A stretch of DNA of 8,599 bases from assembly GCA_900772235.1 (NCBI GenBank), contig CAAGQX010000111.1:1-8599 (forward strand). Reading direction: 5' to 3'. This DNA is from Clostridia bacterium. GTDB lineage: Bacteria > Bacillota > Clostridia > TANB77 > CAG-508. Within the stretch, counting starts at the first letter, position 1. Every line of letters starts with the position of its first letter. A program made the position numbers and the translations under genes. The notes under the pieces were generated by a model. That model was not told where the DNA came from. It made no database searches and saw only the letters and a list, made by a program, of their open reading frames with translations. Below, piece after piece: positions 6,658 through 8,599 of this stretch.

Positions 6658-7011
6658 CTAGCTTTCATCAATATTATCTACTATTTCTTTGCAATTTTTC
6701 CAATTAATAATTTTCATATATTTATATTCTTCTTGTAATTTTTTCAAAATTTCTAAAGTATTATCTTCTGAATTTAAATCTGTAACTATGATTTCTTTTA
6801 TATATTCTTCTTTTCCATATATTAATCTAAAAAAAACAGACCTTATGTAGGCTTCTATGTTATTTTCTTGGTTTTTACAAGCAACGATTAGATAAATTCC
6901 ATTTGCTTTTAAATTCGTACACGAACATATGTAATACACATTTTTTATTATTTCAACTAATCCATATATTGCCAAAGTCCAAAGAATTAAGTTCAAAATA
7001 AAATCAACCAT
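6658..7011 (-). CDS. Membrane-anchored half GT2-like protein, 117 aa
   Basis: Residues 4-29 form one hydrophobic segment, likely a membrane anchor with the rest in the cytoplasm. The soluble part resembles the first half of a family 2 glycosyltransferase (GT-A fold). IYLIVACKNQENNIEAYIRS (39-58) matches the opening strand and helix that usually carry a small-residue/N-E-x-x-I pattern. EIIVTDLNSEDNT (73-85) matches the classical nucleotide-binding V-D-x-x-S-x-D-x-T loop. The acceptor-side half, with its later DxD and catalytic acid, is missing: the protein ends at 117 aa where full GT2 enzymes exceed 220. It may be a non-enzymatic nucleotide-sugar binder, or a remnant. GGAGG lies four bases before the ATG. 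The gene lies 60 bases downstream of metK and no strong promoter is seen between them, so it is probably read from metK. Confidence 0.85.
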   Translation of the reverse strand: MVDFILNLILWTLAIYGLVEIIKNVYYICSCTNLKANGIYLIVACKNQENNIEAYIRSVFFRLIYGKEEYIKEIIVTDLNSEDNTLEILKKLQEEYKYMKIINWKNCKEIVDNIDES

Positions 7012-7071
7012 ATTTCCTCCAAATTCTTCTATATAATATGATTGATTTTATTTTTTGTTACTATTTAGTTT

Positions 7072-8181
7072 TTATAATTTTATAACCTGTTCCCATGGTA
7101 ATTCTGGTTTTCCAAAGTGCCCATAATTAGTAGTTTTAGTATAAATTGGTTCTTTTAAATGTAAAAATTCAATTATTCCTCCTGGTGTTAAATTAAATTT
7201 TTCTTTTATTTTTTCTAGAATATCTTCTTGTGGTATAGTGTTTGTCCCAAATGTATCTATGCAAATAGAAAGTGGCTCTTTTTTTCCTATTGCGTAAGAT
7301 ATTTGAATTTCACATTTTTTTGCATATCCATTTGCTACTATGTTTTTAGCTATATATCTTAGCATATATGTTGCAGACCTATCTACCTTACTTGCGTCTT
7401 TTCCTGAAAAAGCTCCTCCTCCGTGGCGACTATATCCTCCATAAGTATCTACAATTATTTTTCTTCCAGTAAGCCCTGTATCCCCAAGTGGTCCACCAAT
7501 TACAAATCTACCTGTTGGGTTTATATATATTTTTGTATTTTCATCTAAATATTTCTCATCTATTACTGGTTTTATAACTTTATTTACAATTTCTTCTTTC
7601 ATTTGGTTTAAATCAATATCTGCTTTATGTTGTGTAGATATTAGTATTGTTTCAACTCTTTTGGGGGTATTATCTTCATATTCTACAGTAACTTGTGTTT
7701 TTCCATCTGGTCTTAATCCTTCTACTAAATTTTCTTTTCTAACTTTAGTTAATCTTTCAGCTAACTTATGTGCTGTGCTTATTGCAAATGGCATATATTC
7801 TTCTGTTTCATCACAAGCGAATCCAAACATAATTCCTTGGTCACCAGCTCCACCAATGTCAACCCCTAATGCTATATCACTACTTTGTTTTGTAATATTA
7901 GTTTCTATTTTGCAAGTTCTATAATCTATATCTGTATTTGCATTATCATAGCCTATCTCTTTTAAGACATTTCTTGCTATTTGCTCTGCATCTATTTTAG
8001 CATTAGTTGTAATTTGCCCGGCAATTGTAATTAAATCTTTAGATGCAAAAGTTTCTATTGCTACTCTTGAATTTTCATCTTGCTTTAAACATTCATCTAA
8101 AATGCTATCTGAAATTAAATCGCACACTTTATCTGGGTGCCCCTCAGTTACACTTTCTGAAGTAAATAAATATTTTTTCAT
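7072..8181 (-). CDS. metK: S-adenosylmethionine synthetase
   Basis: This enzyme makes SAM from methionine and ATP and works as a tetramer in the cytoplasm. Family signatures are plain: TEGHPDK near the start (12-18), [22 protein letters not shown] (about 110-131, given in parts as GAGDQG and ACDETEE), [13 protein letters not shown] (222-234), and the phosphate-binding GGGAFSGKD (254-262) followed by KVDRSATY. At 369 aa it is slightly shorter than most relatives, with a short C-terminus. I chose the ATG at 8181, giving [10 protein letters not shown], because AGGTG at 8188-8192 is then six bases away. The in-frame GTG at 8190 and ATG at 8187 would overlap or abut that site. It is the first gene of the minus-strand block. 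No SAM-binding riboswitch is visible upstream. Confidence 0.96.
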   Translation of the reverse strand: MKKYLFTSESVTEGHPDKVCDLISDSILDECLKQDENSRVAIETFASKDLITIAGQITTNAKIDAEQIARNVLKEIGYDNANTDIDYRTCKIETNITKQSSDIALGVDIGGAGDQGIMFGFACDETEEYMPFAISTAHKLAERLTKVRKENLVEGLRPDGKTQVTVEYEDNTPKRVETILISTQHKADIDLNQMKEEIVNKVIKPVIDEKYLDENTKIYINPTGRFVIGGPLGDTGLTGRKIIVDTYGGYSRHGGGAFSGKDASKVDRSATYMLRYIAKNIVANGYAKKCEIQISYAIGKKEPLSICIDTFGTNTIPQEDILEKIKEKFNLTPGGIIEFLHLKEPIYTKTTNYGHFGKPELPWEQVIKL

Positions 8182-8229
8182 TTTCATCACCTATTGGTAT
8201 TATATATCAAAAAATTATTTTTTAAAATA

Positions 8230-8235
8230 ATTATA
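8230..8235 (-). promoter_or_regulatory. metK -10 element (extended)
   Basis: On the minus strand a perfect TATAAT (8235-8230) is preceded by TG at one-base spacing (TGCTATAAT). The -35 position, inside the adjacent inverted repeat, has only a weak match. Transcription would begin near 8223, giving a leader of about 42 bases, too short for a known SAM riboswitch. Confidence 0.5.
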
Positions 8236-8289
8236 GCAAATTTATATATAAGATTTTACAAAATCTTACATATAAATTATAATTTGCTA
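8234..8289. repeat. Imperfect inverted repeat overlapping the metK promoter
   Basis: TAGCAAATT (8234-8242) is repeated inverted at 8281-8289. The inner arms match again (TATATAAGATTT with AAATCTTACATATA, one mismatch) after a five-base bulge. The repeat begins at the metK -10 element and covers the whole upstream promoter region. It could be an operator for a dimeric regulator, a cruciform-prone palindrome, or a terminator remnant of an upstream gene. Confidence 0.6.
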
Positions 8290-8302
8290 ACTTCACAGCA
8301 TT

Positions 8303-8325
8303 TAAAAATTAATATAAAATTTTTA
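8303..8325. other. Small AT-rich inverted repeat upstream of metK
   Basis: TAAAAATT (8303-8310) and AATTTTTA (8318-8325) form an 8-bp inverted repeat with a 7-base loop. It lies between the metK promoter and repeat copy 2. No gene is visible from 8182 to the window end. Confidence 0.3.
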
Positions 8326-8375
8326 CAGCTGATTTTCTGCTATATTCTTATTGCAAAATAATAAGGTAGCGGAAG

Positions 8376-8553
8376 CGCAGGAGTTTATATATTTAGAATA
8401 AATTGGAGCCCCCCCGAAAAACTTCGTAGGCGTGTCAGGCGTGGGGCCAATTTATTATAAATATATAACTCCGACGAGATTGGGCGGACTATTGTAACAA
8501 ATTATTAATAATAATTTACAATTTTATTTGCGGGCGATTAAAATCGCCCCTAC
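8376..8553. repeat. Composite structured repeat, copy 2
   Basis: This is the second copy of the element at 8-181, in direct orientation. The stem arms are 8380-8406 and 8447-8472, and the short hairpin is at 8532-8549. The left arm is identical to copy 1; the right arm has one change (C88 to A8457), which creates a G/A mismatch. The enclosed segment differs by an A-to-C with T-to-G pair of changes, one extra C in the C run (8409-8415) and C-to-T at 8423. The outer GCCCAA of copy 1 is absent here, so the shared unit starts near CGCAGGAG. Beyond the element the flanks diverge, apart from a 16-base AT-rich match (8583-8598 with 185-200). Confidence 0.85.
8532..8549. repeat. Short GC-rich hairpin closing repeat copy 2
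   Basis: GGGCGATT (8532-8539) and AATCGCCC (8542-8549) are identical to the hairpin at 160-177, again followed by CTAC. The sequence between the long hairpin and this one is less conserved, so the two parts may be separate elements that travel together. Confidence 0.75.
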
Positions 8554-8599
8554 ATTTCAGATTTGCATATAAACACTCATCAAAATTACAATTTATTAT

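Noticed and set aside
8182..8190. GTG at 8190 or ATG at 8187 as the metK start
   Set aside because: Both overlap or touch the AGGTG ribosome binding site; the ATG at 8181 has correct spacing and gives the usual N-terminus.

Overview
The window looks like a stretch of chromosome from a low-GC, Clostridia-like member of the Bacillota. Hand counts give about 27% G+C in a sampled stretch of dnaB. The rplI-dnaB pair, the AGGAG-type ribosome binding sites and the AT-rich codons all fit this group. UGG encodes Trp, so the code is standard. I cannot name a genus; an uncultured gut-type clostridium is a guess.

Layout: (1) 1-224 has no gene. It holds copy 1 of a composite repeat made of a long hairpin, an AT-rich spacer and a short GGGCGATT hairpin. 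(2) 243-625 is a compact plus-strand unit: an extended -10 promoter, a 5' leader hairpin, a 73-codon gene of unknown function with about 48% G+C, and a strong intrinsic terminator. (3) 624-8181 is a minus-strand block, read in the order metK, a small membrane protein resembling half a GT2 glycosyltransferase, trmL, a 932-codon unknown gene, a 258-codon gene resembling a degenerate aldehyde dehydrogenase, rplI, dnaB. (4) 8182-8599 holds the metK promoter inside an inverted repeat, then copy 2 of the composite repeat in the same orientation as copy 1.

The minus-strand block is mostly housekeeping: S-adenosylmethionine synthesis (MetK), a tRNA methyltransferase that would use that SAM (TrmL), a ribosomal protein (L9) and the replicative helicase (DnaB). 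Spacing is tight, from a 4-base overlap to gaps of about 60 bases. Good internal promoter candidates precede trmL and rplI, so it is probably several overlapping transcripts rather than one rigid operon.

The least explained parts are the 932/258 translationally coupled pair, which sits where many Bacillota carry gdpP next to rplI-dnaB; the GC-rich solitary gene; and the composite repeat, whose two copies differ in ways that preserve base pairing. I found no complete previously undescribed system. The coupled pair and the structured repeat are the best candidates for follow-up.
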